Positions 1-8,808 of a DNA stretch of 64,000 nt are shown one piece after another. The stretch is from NCBI RefSeq assembly GCF_001998865.1, contig NZ_CP019607.1, positions 434,001 to 498,000 of the forward strand, written 5' to 3'. The notes beneath the pieces are model-generated. The model made no database searches, was not told where the DNA came from, and saw nothing but the letters and a program-made list of their open reading frames with translations. The first letter of the stretch is position 1; the number at the start of each line of letters is the position of its first letter. Source of the DNA: Tessaracoccus flavescens. GTDB lineage: Bacteria > Actinomycetota > Actinomycetes > Propionibacteriales > Propionibacteriaceae. The translations under genes and the position numbers were made by a program.

Positions 1-491
1 ATCACGGCGAGGAAGATGGGCAGCTGCAGCCACCCGATGTCGCGCAGGAAGGAGATCGCGGGAGAAGCGGGGGTCTGACCCCTGTGGTCGGGGAAGTTCA
101 GCGCGACCAGCGCGAAGACGCCGCCGATCACCACCTGGCCGATCAGCTTTCCGCGGGCGGTCAGTCCGAGGCTGCGTTCCTTGGAGATCTTCGCCCAGTC
201 GTCGAGGAAGCCGAGGAAGCCCATCGCGGTGGCGAGGCCGAGCAGCAGCAGCCCCGAGAGCGTCGGCGGTTGCCAGCGCACCAGGTGCGAGATGAAGTAC
301 GCGAGGATCACCGATCCGACGATGACGAGGCCGCCCATGGTGGGGGTGCCACGCTTCACGTAGTGGGCCGTCGGCCCGTCCTCCCGGATGAACTGTCCGT
401 ACTGACGCTTGGTCAGGAACTTGATGAGCATCGGGGTGCCCACCATCGCGAATATCAGGGACAGCCCGCCCGCAAGCAGGATGTTGATCAC
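1..491 (-). CDS. mraY: Phospho-N-acetylmuramoyl-pentapeptide-transferase MraY (partial)
   Basis: MraY transfers phospho-MurNAc-pentapeptide from UDP onto undecaprenyl phosphate in the inner membrane, giving lipid I. The translated N-terminal 163 residues carry the family signature IREDGP...HYVKRGTPTMGG at about residues 36-54, hydrophobic membrane segments, and the paired aspartates of FLDDWAK (97-98) that belong to the Mg-binding active site. The GTG start lies in a GTGA overlap with the murF stop, indicating translational coupling as the last visible gene of the dcw operon. The C-terminal half of a usually 360-residue protein lies beyond the window edge. Identification is firm. Confidence 0.95.
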   Translation of the reverse strand, partial: MINILLAGGLSLIFAMVGTPMLIKFLTKRQYGQFIREDGPTAHYVKRGTPTMGGLVIVGSVILAYFISHLVRWQPPTLSGLLLLGLATAMGFLGFLDDWAKISKERSLGLTARGKLIGQVVIGGVFALVALNFPDHRGQTPASPAISFLRDIGWLQLPIFLAV

Positions 492-1909
492 GACGCTTCT
501 CCGTCCTGGGCGGCCAGTTCGGCCGCCACGGTCTCCAGGCCGACGCCGCGCGATCCCTTGATCAGCACAACATCGCCGGGCCCAAGATTAAGGGAATCGG
601 CCACCAGATCCCGAACCGTCGCCCTGGCCGGGAGGTGTTCCTCCTCCGCTCCCGCGACGATGTCGTCGGCGAACTCCCCCACGGCCACGAGCTCGTTGAC
701 GCCCGCATCGGCTGCCTGCCTGCCCAACTCCCGGTGCAGATCCGCGGAGAGGGGTCCGAGCTCCAACATGTCACCGAGCACCGCGACGACCTTCGCCTCG
801 GGATGCTCCTGCCTGGTCCCCGCAGCGAGCTCCACCGCCGTGCGCAGCGCGACCGCCATCGAGTCGGGGTTCGCGTTGTAGGCGTCGTTGAGGATCAGGA
901 CCCCGTCCGCGCGTGGGTGCAGCTCCATCCGCCACTGGGACCTGGGCGTCGCGCCGGACAGCGCCGATGCGATGAGGTCGAGCTCGAGCCCCGCTGCGAG
1001 CGCGGCCGCGGCGGCGGCGAGCGCATTGCTCACCTGGTGCCTGCCGATCACAGAGAGGCTGACGCCGGCAGAGCGCTCGGCGGAGGCGTCGGAGGCGTGC
1101 AGGGTGAACGACGGTTGGCTGAGCGGGTTGAGCGTCACGTCACGGGCGGTGACGCGCAGGTCGCCTCCCTCGAGCTCCCCCTCCCCGAACCAGGCGATCC
1201 TGGCCTGTGTCGTCTCGCGCATGGCGGCGACGAGGGGGTCGTCGAAGTTGAGCACCGCCCAGCCGTCGGCTGGCAGGTCGGCGACGATCTCGGACTTGGC
1301 CCGTGCAGTGACCTCGAGGCCGCCGAACTCGCCGACGTGGGCGCGCCCGACGTTGAGCGCGACGCCGATGTCGAGCCCGACGAGCGAGGTGAGCCAGGCG
1401 ATGTGTCCGACGCCACGGGCGCCCATCTCGGAGATCAGGAACGAGGTCTCATCGTCGACCCGGCAGGCGGTGAGCGGCACGCCGACCTCGTTGTTCTGCG
1501 ATCCGGCGGGGGCGACCGTCGGGCCGGCGGCCTCGAACACCTGGGCCATCAGGTCCTTCGTGCTCGTCTTGCCCGAGCTGCCGGTGACCCCGATGCTGAG
1601 CAGACCGCGGGCGCGGGCCTCGCGGACGATGCCACGGGCGAGCCAGCTGAGCGCCTGCACGGAGTCCTCCGCGAGGATGTGTGGCACGTCGGCCTCGGTG
1701 ACCTGCATCCCGATCACGCCTCCCGCACCGGAGCGCACGGCCGCCTCGGCGAACCGGTGCCCGTCGACGCGCTCACCGGGGATGGCGACGAACACGGCCC
1801 CCGGGCCTGCCTCGCGGTTGTCGATGACCACGTCGGGCCCGACCTGTGCGTCGTCGCCGAACAGCTCGACGGCCGCCGGCTGCATCAGGTCGACGAGTTC
1901 ACTCATCAT
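488..1909 (-). CDS. murF: UDP-N-acetylmuramoyl-tripeptide--D-alanyl-D-alanine ligase MurF
   Basis: Cytoplasmic Mur ligase that adds D-Ala-D-Ala to UDP-MurNAc-tripeptide using ATP. Mur ligase features are visible in order: an N-terminal UDP-binding part starting VIDNREAGPGAVFVAI, the P-loop GVTGSSGKTSTKDL, the central NEVGVPLT and SEMGARG motifs, and the C-terminal NDAYNANPDSM that is typical of MurF. The start was set at the double ATG (1909 or 1906). Upstream in-frame codons lie inside murE and read Arg/Ser-rich shadow sequence. The start overlaps the murE stop by about 11 bases, so the two are coupled. About 473 residues, normal for the family. Confidence 0.95.
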   Translation of the reverse strand: MMSELVDLMQPAAVELFGDDAQVGPDVVIDNREAGPGAVFVAIPGERVDGHRFAEAAVRSGAGGVIGMQVTEADVPHILAEDSVQALSWLARGIVREARARGLLSIGVTGSSGKTSTKDLMAQVFEAAGPTVAPAGSQNNEVGVPLTACRVDDETSFLISEMGARGVGHIAWLTSLVGLDIGVALNVGRAHVGEFGGLEVTARAKSEIVADLPADGWAVLNFDDPLVAAMRETTQARIAWFGEGELEGGDLRVTARDVTLNPLSQPSFTLHASDASAERSAGVSLSVIGRHQVSNALAAAAAALAAGLELDLIASALSGATPRSQWRMELHPRADGVLILNDAYNANPDSMAVALRTAVELAAGTRQEHPEAKVVAVLGDMLELGPLSADLHRELGRQAADAGVNELVAVGEFADDIVAGAEEEHLPARATVRDLVADSLNLGPGDVVLIKGSRGVGLETVAAELAAQDGEAS

Positions 1910-3455
1910 GCGCGGACGCATCCGACGCTCCTTCCTCCACGCGGCGGCGCCAGGCACGCCTCGCCTCCTCGACATCGTCGAAGTCGACGACGCGATCCGC
2001 GAGGATCTGGCCACGCTCGTGGCCCTTCCCCAAGATCGCTACGACAGTACCGGTTCCGGCCCTGCGGATGGCCTCTTCGATGGCGGCGCGGCGCCCCGCG
2101 ACCTCGATCACCTCGCCCGCATCGGCGGCCGACCTGGCCCCCTCGAGCGTCTGGGCCCGGATGGATGAGGGGTCCTCCGTGCGCGGGTTGTCGTCGGTGA
2201 TGATGGCGAGCGCCGACCCGTTGGCCGCTGCGGCGCCCATGCCCGGCCGCTTGTCAGGGTCGCGGTCGCCACCGCAGCCGAGCACCGAGATCACGGGGCC
2301 GATGCCCGCGAGCGACGAGAGGGCGGCCTCCACGGCCTGCGGGGTGTGCGCGAAGTCGACCACCACGAGCGGCGCGTCGTCGCCGAGGTCGACGCGCTGC
2401 ATCCGGCCGGGCACCTGGGCGGCCCTGAGACCGGCCAGCGCCGCGGACGCGGGCACCCCGACCGCCTCGAGCATGGCAAGCGCGACAGCCGCGTCGATCA
2501 TGTTGTAGCGCCCGGGGAGGGTCAGCTCGAGCTCCAGCGCCTCTCCCCCGCGCACGACGGTCGCCACGCCGCCGAGCGGGGCGACCGCCTCGTAGTCGGC
2601 GAGTAGGTAGTCGACGCCCTCGGTGGTGCCGACGGTGACCAGGCGTGACTGGCCGTGCTGCGCCACCCGCCGTGCGAGTTCCTGGCCGCGCTCGTCGTCG
2701 ACCCAGATCACGCTCACGGCGCTGCGTCCTGGCTCGAAGAGGCGGGCCTTCGCCTCGAAGTAGTCCTCGATGGTGTGGTGGAAGTCGAGATGGTCGCGCC
2801 CGAGGTTGAGGAAGCCGACGGCGTCGAAGCCGATCGCGTCGACCCGTTCGAGCGCCATGGCGTGCGAGCTGACCTCCAACGCCACCGCCTGGGCGCCGCG
2901 TCGCTGCATCACGGCGAGCAGCCCCTGGAGATCGGGAGACTCCGGCGTGGTCACGGTGGAGCGCGACGAGCGCAGCTCCTGCGTCCCGAGCCTGAACCCG
3001 ATGGTGCCGATCGTGCCGGTGGGCACCCCTGCCGCCATCAGGCCGCTCTGCAGGAGCGCGACGGTCGTGGTCTTGCCGTTGGTGCCGGTGACGCCGAGCA
3101 TCGTCATCTCGCGCGCGGGCTCCCCGAAGAGCCGGGCCGCGACGGTGGCCATGGCGGTGCGGACGTCCTCGGCGGCGACCACGGGGACGAGCGAGGGACC
3201 GATCAGCTCCATCCCCGCGTCGTCGGTGAGCACCGCCACCGCACCGGATTCGATCGCCGAGGCCGCGAACTGCGCGCCGTGCGCCCTGCTCCCCGGAACG
3301 GCCACGTAGAGCCAACCGGGCTGCACCGCACGCGAGTCGAGGGTGATCCCCGTCACCGGTTCCCGGCTGTCGGTGTCCCCGACGAGGCCGAGCCCGGAGA
3401 TGAGCGCCGACAGCGCGGCTGGGGGCAGCGGGTCGGGTCTGAGCGAGGTATCCAT
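1899..3455 (-). CDS. murE: UDP-N-acetylmuramoyl-tripeptide synthetase MurE
   Basis: Cytoplasmic ligase adding the third stem-peptide residue to UDP-MurNAc-L-Ala-D-Glu. The 518-residue protein has the P-loop GVTGTNGKTTT at 121-131, the substrate segment TTPESPDLQ, the VVDFAHTP motif and the C-terminal DNPRTEDP. DNPR is the loop that reads a diaminopimelate side chain; lysine-adding MurE enzymes differ there. The stem peptide therefore very likely contains diaminopimelate. The sequence cannot say whether this is the LL form found in Propionibacteriaceae or the meso form. The ATG shares one base with the ftsI stop (TGATG), so it is coupled within the dcw operon. Confidence 0.95.
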   Translation of the reverse strand: MDTSLRPDPLPPAALSALISGLGLVGDTDSREPVTGITLDSRAVQPGWLYVAVPGSRAHGAQFAASAIESGAVAVLTDDAGMELIGPSLVPVVAAEDVRTAMATVAARLFGEPAREMTMLGVTGTNGKTTTVALLQSGLMAAGVPTGTIGTIGFRLGTQELRSSRSTVTTPESPDLQGLLAVMQRRGAQAVALEVSSHAMALERVDAIGFDAVGFLNLGRDHLDFHHTIEDYFEAKARLFEPGRSAVSVIWVDDERGQELARRVAQHGQSRLVTVGTTEGVDYLLADYEAVAPLGGVATVVRGGEALELELTLPGRYNMIDAAVALAMLEAVGVPASAALAGLRAAQVPGRMQRVDLGDDAPLVVVDFAHTPQAVEAALSSLAGIGPVISVLGCGGDRDPDKRPGMGAAAANGSALAIITDDNPRTEDPSSIRAQTLEGARSAADAGEVIEVAGRRAAIEEAIRRAGTGTVVAILGKGHERGQILADRVVDFDDVEEARRAWRRRVEEGASDASAHDE

Positions 3456-5554
3456 CAGTCGAACGTTAGCGGGCCGTTCGGTGCCTCCGTCGTCGACGGG
3501 GCCACGTTGTAGCGCGGAAGCGCGACCTTCAGCAGATTGTTCACGACGGGCAGCGCGATCCGGCTGCCGAGGTTCTCACCGGTCGGCTGGTCGAGCGCGA
3601 CGTAGACGAGGATCTGCGGGTTCTCGGCCGGGGCGACGCCGACGAACGAGGACGTGAAGCCGTTGTAGCACTTGCACTCCGGGTCGAAGCGCTGCGCCGT
3701 TCCCGACTTGCCAGCCGTGCGGTAGCCGGGGATGTCGCGGTCGCGCTTCTCGACGGGTTTGCCCATCGTGATCACCGACTCCATCATCTCGACGACCTGC
3801 TTCGATGCCTCCTCAGAGACCACGCGGCGCGAGGTCGGCTCGGGCAGCTCGATGGGCGTGCCGTCTGCCTGCTTGGCCGAGCGGATGATCGTCGGCTGGT
3901 GGTAGGTGCCTCCGTTGACCGCTGCCGCGATGGCCGCCGAGAACTGGACGGCGTTGACGCTCAGGCCCTGACCGAACGAGATCTGGTCGCGCGTGTAGTC
4001 GGCCATGTCCGCGTCCGGGAGCCGGCCGGCGGTCTCGCCTGGCAGCCCGATGCCGCTCTTGGCCCCGAGCCCGAAGGCCGAGAGGTAGTCGCGCAGCTCG
4101 CCCTTGTCGAGCTCGCGGGCGAGCTTGATCGTGCCGATGTTGGATGAGTTGGCGATGATGCCGCGCGCGGTCATGTTCACGGTGCCGTGGTCGTAGGAGT
4201 CGCGCACGACGCCGTCGCCCGAGGCGATCGACGGCGGCACGACGACCTCGCTGTCGGGCGTGACGAGGCCCTTGTCCGCGAGCGCGGCCATGGTGAGCAC
4301 CTTCTCCACCGAACCGGGCTCGTAGGCCTGGGTGACGGCGCGGTTGCCGAGGTCGTCCGCCTCCGCGGTACCGGGGGCGGCCGAGTCGTAGGAGGGGTAG
4401 TTCGCCAGCGCGAGGATCTCGCCGTTGGTGACGTTCATGGCGACAAGCGTTCCCGTCTTGGCCCCAGCGCTGCGCGCGCCCTGGGCGAGGGCCTGCTCGG
4501 CCATCCAGTTCAGGTCGGAGTCGATGGTCAGCTCGTACGACGCGCCGTCGACGGCGGGGGTCATTGTGGAGTTGCCGAGCGGGATCCGTCCGTAGGTCGA
4601 CGAGTCAAAGGCCTGCGTCCCTGCCGTGCCGGTGAGCTTGTCGTCGAGCGCGTACTCGAGCCCGGCGGCTCCCTTTCCTTCCGCGTTGACGAAGCCGATC
4701 ACGTTCGAGGCGACCGAGCGGTTCGGGTAGGTGCGGATCGCATCGGTGGTGCCGAACACGCCGTACCACGGACGCTTCCGGTCGCCGTCGATGCCGAGCT
4801 TCATGTCGGCCTGGAGCGCTGTGTACGTGGCGGCGGGCACCTGCCGCGCGACGACCTCGTAGCGCGAGTCCTCGTTGATCAGCGCCACGTAGTCGGCCTT
4901 GCGGCCCCCGAGGTGCTTGACCAGCAGGTCGGCGACCGCCTCAGGCGCGGCGGCTGCCTCTGCCTGCTTCTTCTTGCTCATCGGGTACCGCTTGTCTGCG
5001 CCGTTGGTGCGCACCATGTCGGGGTCGATCGAGACGAGCATCGCGGGCTCGGTCGCGGCGAGCACGACGCCGTTGCGGTCGCTGATGGACCCGCGGGTGG
5101 CGGGCAGCTCACGCGTCTTGGTCATCTTCGCCGCCGCCTCGGCGGCGTAGGCCTTCGCGTCGATGCCCTGCAGTTGGACGGCGCGGACCCCCGCGACGCC
5201 GAGCAGGACCGCGACCACGAGCATGAAGACGCGGATGCGGACGGAGGTGCGACCGATGGGCAGCCGGACGGTGCGGCGATACCTGCGCGGGGCCTCCGAC
5301 CTCCTGCGGCTGCCGGTCTGCCGCGCGGCCGGCTTCGCGGCCGGCCTGCGCCTGTCCTGCGCGGTACGTGGCCGGGAGCTGCCGGTCTGGCTGGCCTTTG
5401 CGGGCTGCTTGCGCCCGGCGCTCGCCTGCGGCTTCTTCGCCGCTGCCGGGCGCGACGACGTGGACCTCGCGGACCCGGAGGTGCGCGAGGTCGAGGTCGA
5501 GGACCTGCGCCCTGAGGCTGCGGCCGGGCGTCGCTTGGGGTCTCGTTGCGTCAC
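3455..5554 (-). CDS. ftsI: Division transpeptidase FtsI / PBP (penicillin-binding protein)
   Basis: Septal class B penicillin-binding protein that cross-links peptidoglycan with FtsW. The 699-residue product starts with about 90 Ser/Arg/Lys/Ala-rich cytoplasmic residues, then one membrane anchor (VFMLVVAVLLGVAGV). The catalytic serine motif is SVEK near residue 415, followed by SSN near 468 and KSGTAQ near 615, so all three transpeptidase motifs are intact. No PASTA repeats follow. The GTG start overlaps the ftsL stop as GTGA. The long basic low-complexity tail is common in actinobacterial homologues (PbpB) but is poorly conserved. Identification is firm. Confidence 0.95.
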   Translation of the reverse strand: MTQRDPKRRPAAASGRRSSTSTSRTSGSARSTSSRPAAAKKPQASAGRKQPAKASQTGSSRPRTAQDRRRPAAKPAARQTGSRRRSEAPRRYRRTVRLPIGRTSVRIRVFMLVVAVLLGVAGVRAVQLQGIDAKAYAAEAAAKMTKTRELPATRGSISDRNGVVLAATEPAMLVSIDPDMVRTNGADKRYPMSKKKQAEAAAAPEAVADLLVKHLGGRKADYVALINEDSRYEVVARQVPAATYTALQADMKLGIDGDRKRPWYGVFGTTDAIRTYPNRSVASNVIGFVNAEGKGAAGLEYALDDKLTGTAGTQAFDSSTYGRIPLGNSTMTPAVDGASYELTIDSDLNWMAEQALAQGARSAGAKTGTLVAMNVTNGEILALANYPSYDSAAPGTAEADDLGNRAVTQAYEPGSVEKVLTMAALADKGLVTPDSEVVVPPSIASGDGVVRDSYDHGTVNMTARGIIANSSNIGTIKLARELDKGELRDYLSAFGLGAKSGIGLPGETAGRLPDADMADYTRDQISFGQGLSVNAVQFSAAIAAAVNGGTYHQPTIIRSAKQADGTPIELPEPTSRRVVSEEASKQVVEMMESVITMGKPVEKRDRDIPGYRTAGKSGTAQRFDPECKCYNGFTSSFVGVAPAENPQILVYVALDQPTGENLGSRIALPVVNNLLKVALPRYNVAPSTTEAPNGPLTFD

Positions 5555-6063
5555 GGCTGCTCCTGTTCGGTGCTTCCGGCTGCGGACAGATCGGACGGTG
5601 GCTTCGTCGTGGCCGGCTCGGGGACCGGAATGGGCTTCTGGGTCAGCTCCGGAACGGGGACTGCCCCGGTCAGGAACGGCATCTCGTCGCCCTTGACCGC
5701 CTCGGGAACACCGGTGACCGAGCCGTCGGCGAGATTGATGAACGCCGGGTACGGATTGGGCGCCATGCCGAGTTCCGTGGCCCGGAGGGCGAGCGCGTTG
5801 GCGCTCGAGACGCTCTGGAGCTGGGACTCGAGCGAGGCCGAGGTGTAGCCGAGCTCGGTCGCCTGCCTGCGCAGGTCGGTCAGGTCGCGCGACTGCTGAC
5901 CGACGGAGGTGCTGACGACCATCACGCCCGCGAGACCGGCTGCGATCAGGACGGCGATGATCGCCACGAAGCCGAGGGTGGACACGGTGGCCGTCGGCGT
6001 GTGCACGACGGCGAGCCGGGGTCGCGACTGCGTTCCGGTCTCGCTGATGGGTTCTGCGCTCAT
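5551..6063 (-). CDS. ftsL: FtsL-like septum formation protein
   Basis: Small bitopic divisome protein of 170 residues. There is one hydrophobic segment (about 29-52, rich in Ile/Val/Ala), then a heptad-like stretch [20 protein letters not shown] and following residues up to about 95, which suggests a coiled coil. A Pro-rich C-terminus follows. Position between rsmH and ftsI, size and topology fit FtsL, which recruits FtsI/FtsW with DivIC/FtsB; sequence identity in this family is always low. ATGA overlap with the rsmH stop and GTGA overlap with ftsI show tight coupling. Assignment rests mainly on context and topology. Confidence 0.8.
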   Translation of the reverse strand: MSAEPISETGTQSRPRLAVVHTPTATVSTLGFVAIIAVLIAAGLAGVMVVSTSVGQQSRDLTDLRRQATELGYTSASLESQLQSVSSANALALRATELGMAPNPYPAFINLADGSVTGVPEAVKGDEMPFLTGAVPVPELTQKPIPVPEPATTKPPSDLSAAGSTEQEQP

Positions 6064-7019
6064 GATGCCTCCCTAATCCGTTCGGCCACGCGCAGCCGGG
6101 CGGAGGCTGCGCGGGGGTTGGTTGCTGTCTCGTTCTCGTCCGGCCGTTCCGCTCCCCTTGTCAGGAGGCGAAGTTCGGCCTTGAGGTTCTCGGGCACGAC
6201 CGGCAGGTCGCGCGGGGCGCGGTCGGCCGCACCCGCGGCGAAGGTCCGCTTGACGAGTCGGTCCTCCAGCGAGTGGTAGCTGAGCACCGCCATCCGGCCG
6301 CCGAGCGACAAGGCACCGACAGCCGCGGGAAGGACCCCCTCGAGTGCCACCAGTTCGCGGTTCACCTCGATGCGCAGCGCCTGGAAGGTCCGCTTGGCCG
6401 GGTGCCCTCCGGTGTGCCGTGCCGCGGCCGGGATGGCTCCCGAGATCACCTCGACGAGGCGCCCGGAACGATCGAACGGCTGGTTCTCCCGCTCCGCCAC
6501 GACGGCCCGGGCGATCCGGTCCGCGAAACGCTCCTCGCCGTACCACTTGAGCAGGTTGGCGAGGTCGCGCGCCGAGTAACTGTTGAGCACGTCTGCCGCC
6601 GTCTGACCGACGGTGGGGTTCATCCGCATGTCGAGCGGCGAGTCCACCCGGTAGGCGAAGCCGCGGTCGGTGCGGTCGATCTGCAGCGACGAGAGCCCGA
6701 GGTCGAGCAGGATCGCGTCGACCTTCTCCACACCGAGGTCGTCGAGCACCTCCGGCAGTTCGTCGTAGACGGCGTGCACGAGCGTGGCGCGCTCCATCAG
6801 CGGGCCGAGCCGCTGCTCGGCAACCTGATGCGCGTCCGGATCCCGGTCGATCCCGATCAGCCGGGCCTCCGGGCAGGCCTCCAGCACGGCGATGGCGTGC
6901 CCGGCGAGCCCGAGCGTGCCGTCGACATAGATGGCCCCCGGGCGCGAGAGGGCGGGGCGGAGGAGATCCACGATGCGCTCACGCATGACCGGATCGTGAA
7001 CATCGGCGAAGCCCTGCAT
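6060..7019 (-). CDS. rsmH: 16S rRNA (cytosine(1402)-N(4))-methyltransferase RsmH
   Basis: Methylates N4 of C1402 in the ribosomal P site, using S-adenosylmethionine. The 319-residue protein starts with the family hallmark [13 protein letters not shown], then the SAM-binding [12 protein letters not shown] and IGIDRDPDA. The segment [20 protein letters not shown] and the C-terminal [10 protein letters not shown] and [13 protein letters not shown] are all diagnostic of RsmH (MraW). The ATG is preceded by a purine-rich GGGAAAGGG about 10 bases away. As usual it sits second in the dcw operon after mraZ, with a 107-base spacer. Identification is firm. Confidence 0.96.
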   Translation of the reverse strand: MQGFADVHDPVMRERIVDLLRPALSRPGAIYVDGTLGLAGHAIAVLEACPEARLIGIDRDPDAHQVAEQRLGPLMERATLVHAVYDELPEVLDDLGVEKVDAILLDLGLSSLQIDRTDRGFAYRVDSPLDMRMNPTVGQTAADVLNSYSARDLANLLKWYGEERFADRIARAVVAERENQPFDRSGRLVEVISGAIPAAARHTGGHPAKRTFQALRIEVNRELVALEGVLPAAVGALSLGGRMAVLSYHSLEDRLVKRTFAAGAADRAPRDLPVVPENLKAELRLLTRGAERPDENETATNPRAASARLRVAERIREAS

Positions 7020-7126
7020 CTACGTCGACCCTTTCCCTGCTCCACACGGAGGTTCCCTTCCGGGCCGTTCCTGACATCGGGGAAGTGAAGTCAGGCTCGA
7101 ACCGGCCGGGAGCCACCGGGTGGAGA

Positions 7127-7561
7127 TCACAACCCGCTGAGGGCGGTGAACTCGTTGTCCATCTCCGAGAAGCCCTCTTCACTGGCCTCGGAGTACTGCT
7201 GCCATGCCTGGGCGTCCCAGATCTCGGCGCGGTCGCCCGCTCCGATCACCACGACGTCGCGATCCAGACCCGCATAGGTGCGGAGGTTGGGCGGGATCGT
7301 CACCCGACCCTGCTTGTCCGGAACTTCATCGCTGGCCCCCGCCATCAACATGCGCTGATAGTCGCGGACCTGCTTCACGGTGCTCGGGGCGCTGATGAGG
7401 GAGGTCATCTTCGCCTCGAAGGTGGCGCGGGGGTACACGGCCAGCGCCCGCTCCTGGGTCCTCGTCACGACGAGGCCCTCGGCGAGCGCTTCGCGGAACT
7501 TCGCGGGAAGGATCAGTCGGCCCTTCTCGTCCAGCTTCGGCGTGTACGTCCCGAGGAACAC
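7127..7561 (-). CDS. mraZ: Transcriptional regulator MraZ
   Basis: DNA-binding regulator of the dcw cluster, a ring-forming AbrB-like protein. The 144-residue product has two MraZ repeats. The first starts [20 protein letters not shown] and the second contains [13 protein letters not shown], each with the DxxGRxxxP DNA-contact motif. The GTG at 7561 was chosen because a perfect AAGGAGGT lies 8 bases upstream and because homologues begin at FLGTY; the longer reading frame to 7615 is less likely. It probably regulates its own operon through the five tandem GTGG repeats just upstream (7588-7637). Confidence 0.95.
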   Translation of the reverse strand: MFLGTYTPKLDEKGRLILPAKFREALAEGLVVTRTQERALAVYPRATFEAKMTSLISAPSTVKQVRDYQRMLMAGASDEVPDKQGRVTIPPNLRTYAGLDRDVVVIGAGDRAEIWDAQAWQQYSEASEEGFSEMDNEFTALSGL

Positions 7562-7569
7562 GATCAGGC

Positions 7570-7577
7570 ACCTCCTT
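7570..7577 (-). promoter_or_regulatory. Ribosome binding site of mraZ
   Basis: A perfect AAGGAGGT Shine-Dalgarno sequence 8 bases before the GTG codon at 7561. It decides the mraZ start against an upstream in-frame ATG at 7615. Confidence 0.9.
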
Positions 7578-7587
7578 CCTCCCTTAG

Positions 7588-7637
7588 GCACCCACTTTGC
7601 TCCACCTGCCACCACATTACCCCACTTCTCCCCACTT
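7588..7637 (-). promoter_or_regulatory. MraZ operator: five tandem 10-bp repeats
   Basis: Read on the minus strand, five consecutive 10-base units each carry GTGG at the same position: AAGTGGGGAG, AAGTGGGGTA, ATGTGGTGGC, AGGTGGAGCA and AAGTGGGTGC. They end about 10 bases before the mraZ Shine-Dalgarno. Known MraZ operators are direct repeats of a short TGGGA-like core spaced by one helical turn, so this array is very likely the binding site for autoregulation of the dcw operon. Binding itself is inferred. Confidence 0.8.
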
Positions 7638-7836
7638 GCGCTCCTGTTTATTGGGCCGATTCGGGTCCACCCGCTCTGGGAGGCGGTGTGGTTGAGCGTG
7701 AGGGAGCCCGAAAACGTCCTGGTGGGGAGAAATGGAGGAACGGGGTGGCGCGGGGACCGGCCCGACGTCGGCTGCCCGGAGGCGTATTAAGCTTGGCGAG
7801 GCTGAAGAGGCCGCACGACCAGCACTAGGAGCCCAG

Positions 7837-8802
7837 GTGATCCAGCACGCCACCCCCTCGCTGACCGAGGTGTCCCAACTCGCCAACCGCATCTCCGAGG
7901 AGATGGGACGCGTCATCGAGGGCAAGCCGCGGCAGATCCGGATGGCGGTGACTGTGCTGCTCGCCGAGGGGCATCTGCTGATCGAGGACGTGCCCGGCGT
8001 GGGCAAGACGGTCCTGGCGAAGGCGCTCGGCCGCGCGATCCAGGGCGACGTCAAGCGGATCCAGTTCACGCCCGACCTGCTGCCGAGCGATGTCACCGGC
8101 GTGTCGGTGTTCAACCAGTCGACCCGCGAGTTCGAGTTCAAGCCCGGCGGCATCTTCGCCCACATCGTGCTCGGCGACGAGATCAACCGCGCCTCGCCGA
8201 AGACCCAGTCGGCGCTGCTCGAGGCGATGGCCGAGTCCCAGGTCTCCGTCGACGGCCGCACGCACCGGCTCGTGCAGCCGTTCATGGTGATCGCCACGCA
8301 GAACCCCATCGAGATGGAGGGCACCTATCCGCTCCCCGAGGCGCAGCGCGACCGCTTCATGGCCCGGATCACCATGGGCTACCCCGCCCGCCAGTCCGAG
8401 GTCGCGATGCTGACCCACCACGCCGGGGGCAACCAGCTCGCCGCCGTGCAGCCGGTCACCGACGCGGCCACCATCGCCTCCGCCATCCAGGCGGTGCGCG
8501 CCGTCTACGTCGCCCCCGTGATCAACGACTACATCGTCTCCATGGTCGAGGCGACACGACAGCACCCGGAGCTGCGGCTCGGCGCGAGCCCCCGCGCCTC
8601 GCTGCACCTGATGCGGGCGTCGCGCGTCGCGGCCGCGCTGGCCGGACGCGACTACGTGATCCCCGAGGACGTGCAGACCCTCGCCGTCGAGGTGCTCTCG
8701 CACCGCCTCCTCCCCACCGTCGAGGCGCAGGTCGCCCACCGCGATCCGTCGACGATCATGTCGGCCATCGTCTCCTCCATCCCCACCCCCGAGCGGGGGT
8801 AA
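7837..8802 (+). CDS. MoxR family AAA+ ATPase
   Basis: AAA+ chaperone-like ATPase of 321 residues. It has Walker A (GVGKTVL), Walker B (GDEINRASPKTQSALLEAM), sensor 1 (IATQNPIEMEGTYPLPEAQ) and the RFMARI arginine-finger region, the classic MoxR proper signature. The GTG at 7837 is preferred because AGGAG lies 6 bases before it and the product then has standard length; the frame is open further upstream to 7732. It is followed within 6 bases by a DUF58 gene and a transglutaminase gene. This triad is common in actinobacteria and is thought to mature or assemble envelope or secreted complexes; the actual client is unknown. Confidence 0.92.
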   Translation: MIQHATPSLTEVSQLANRISEEMGRVIEGKPRQIRMAVTVLLAEGHLLIEDVPGVGKTVLAKALGRAIQGDVKRIQFTPDLLPSDVTGVSVFNQSTREFEFKPGGIFAHIVLGDEINRASPKTQSALLEAMAESQVSVDGRTHRLVQPFMVIATQNPIEMEGTYPLPEAQRDRFMARITMGYPARQSEVAMLTHHAGGNQLAAVQPVTDAATIASAIQAVRAVYVAPVINDYIVSMVEATRQHPELRLGASPRASLHLMRASRVAAALAGRDYVIPEDVQTLAVEVLSHRLLPTVEAQVAHRDPSTIMSAIVSSIPTPERG

Positions 8803-8808
8803 GGGCTG

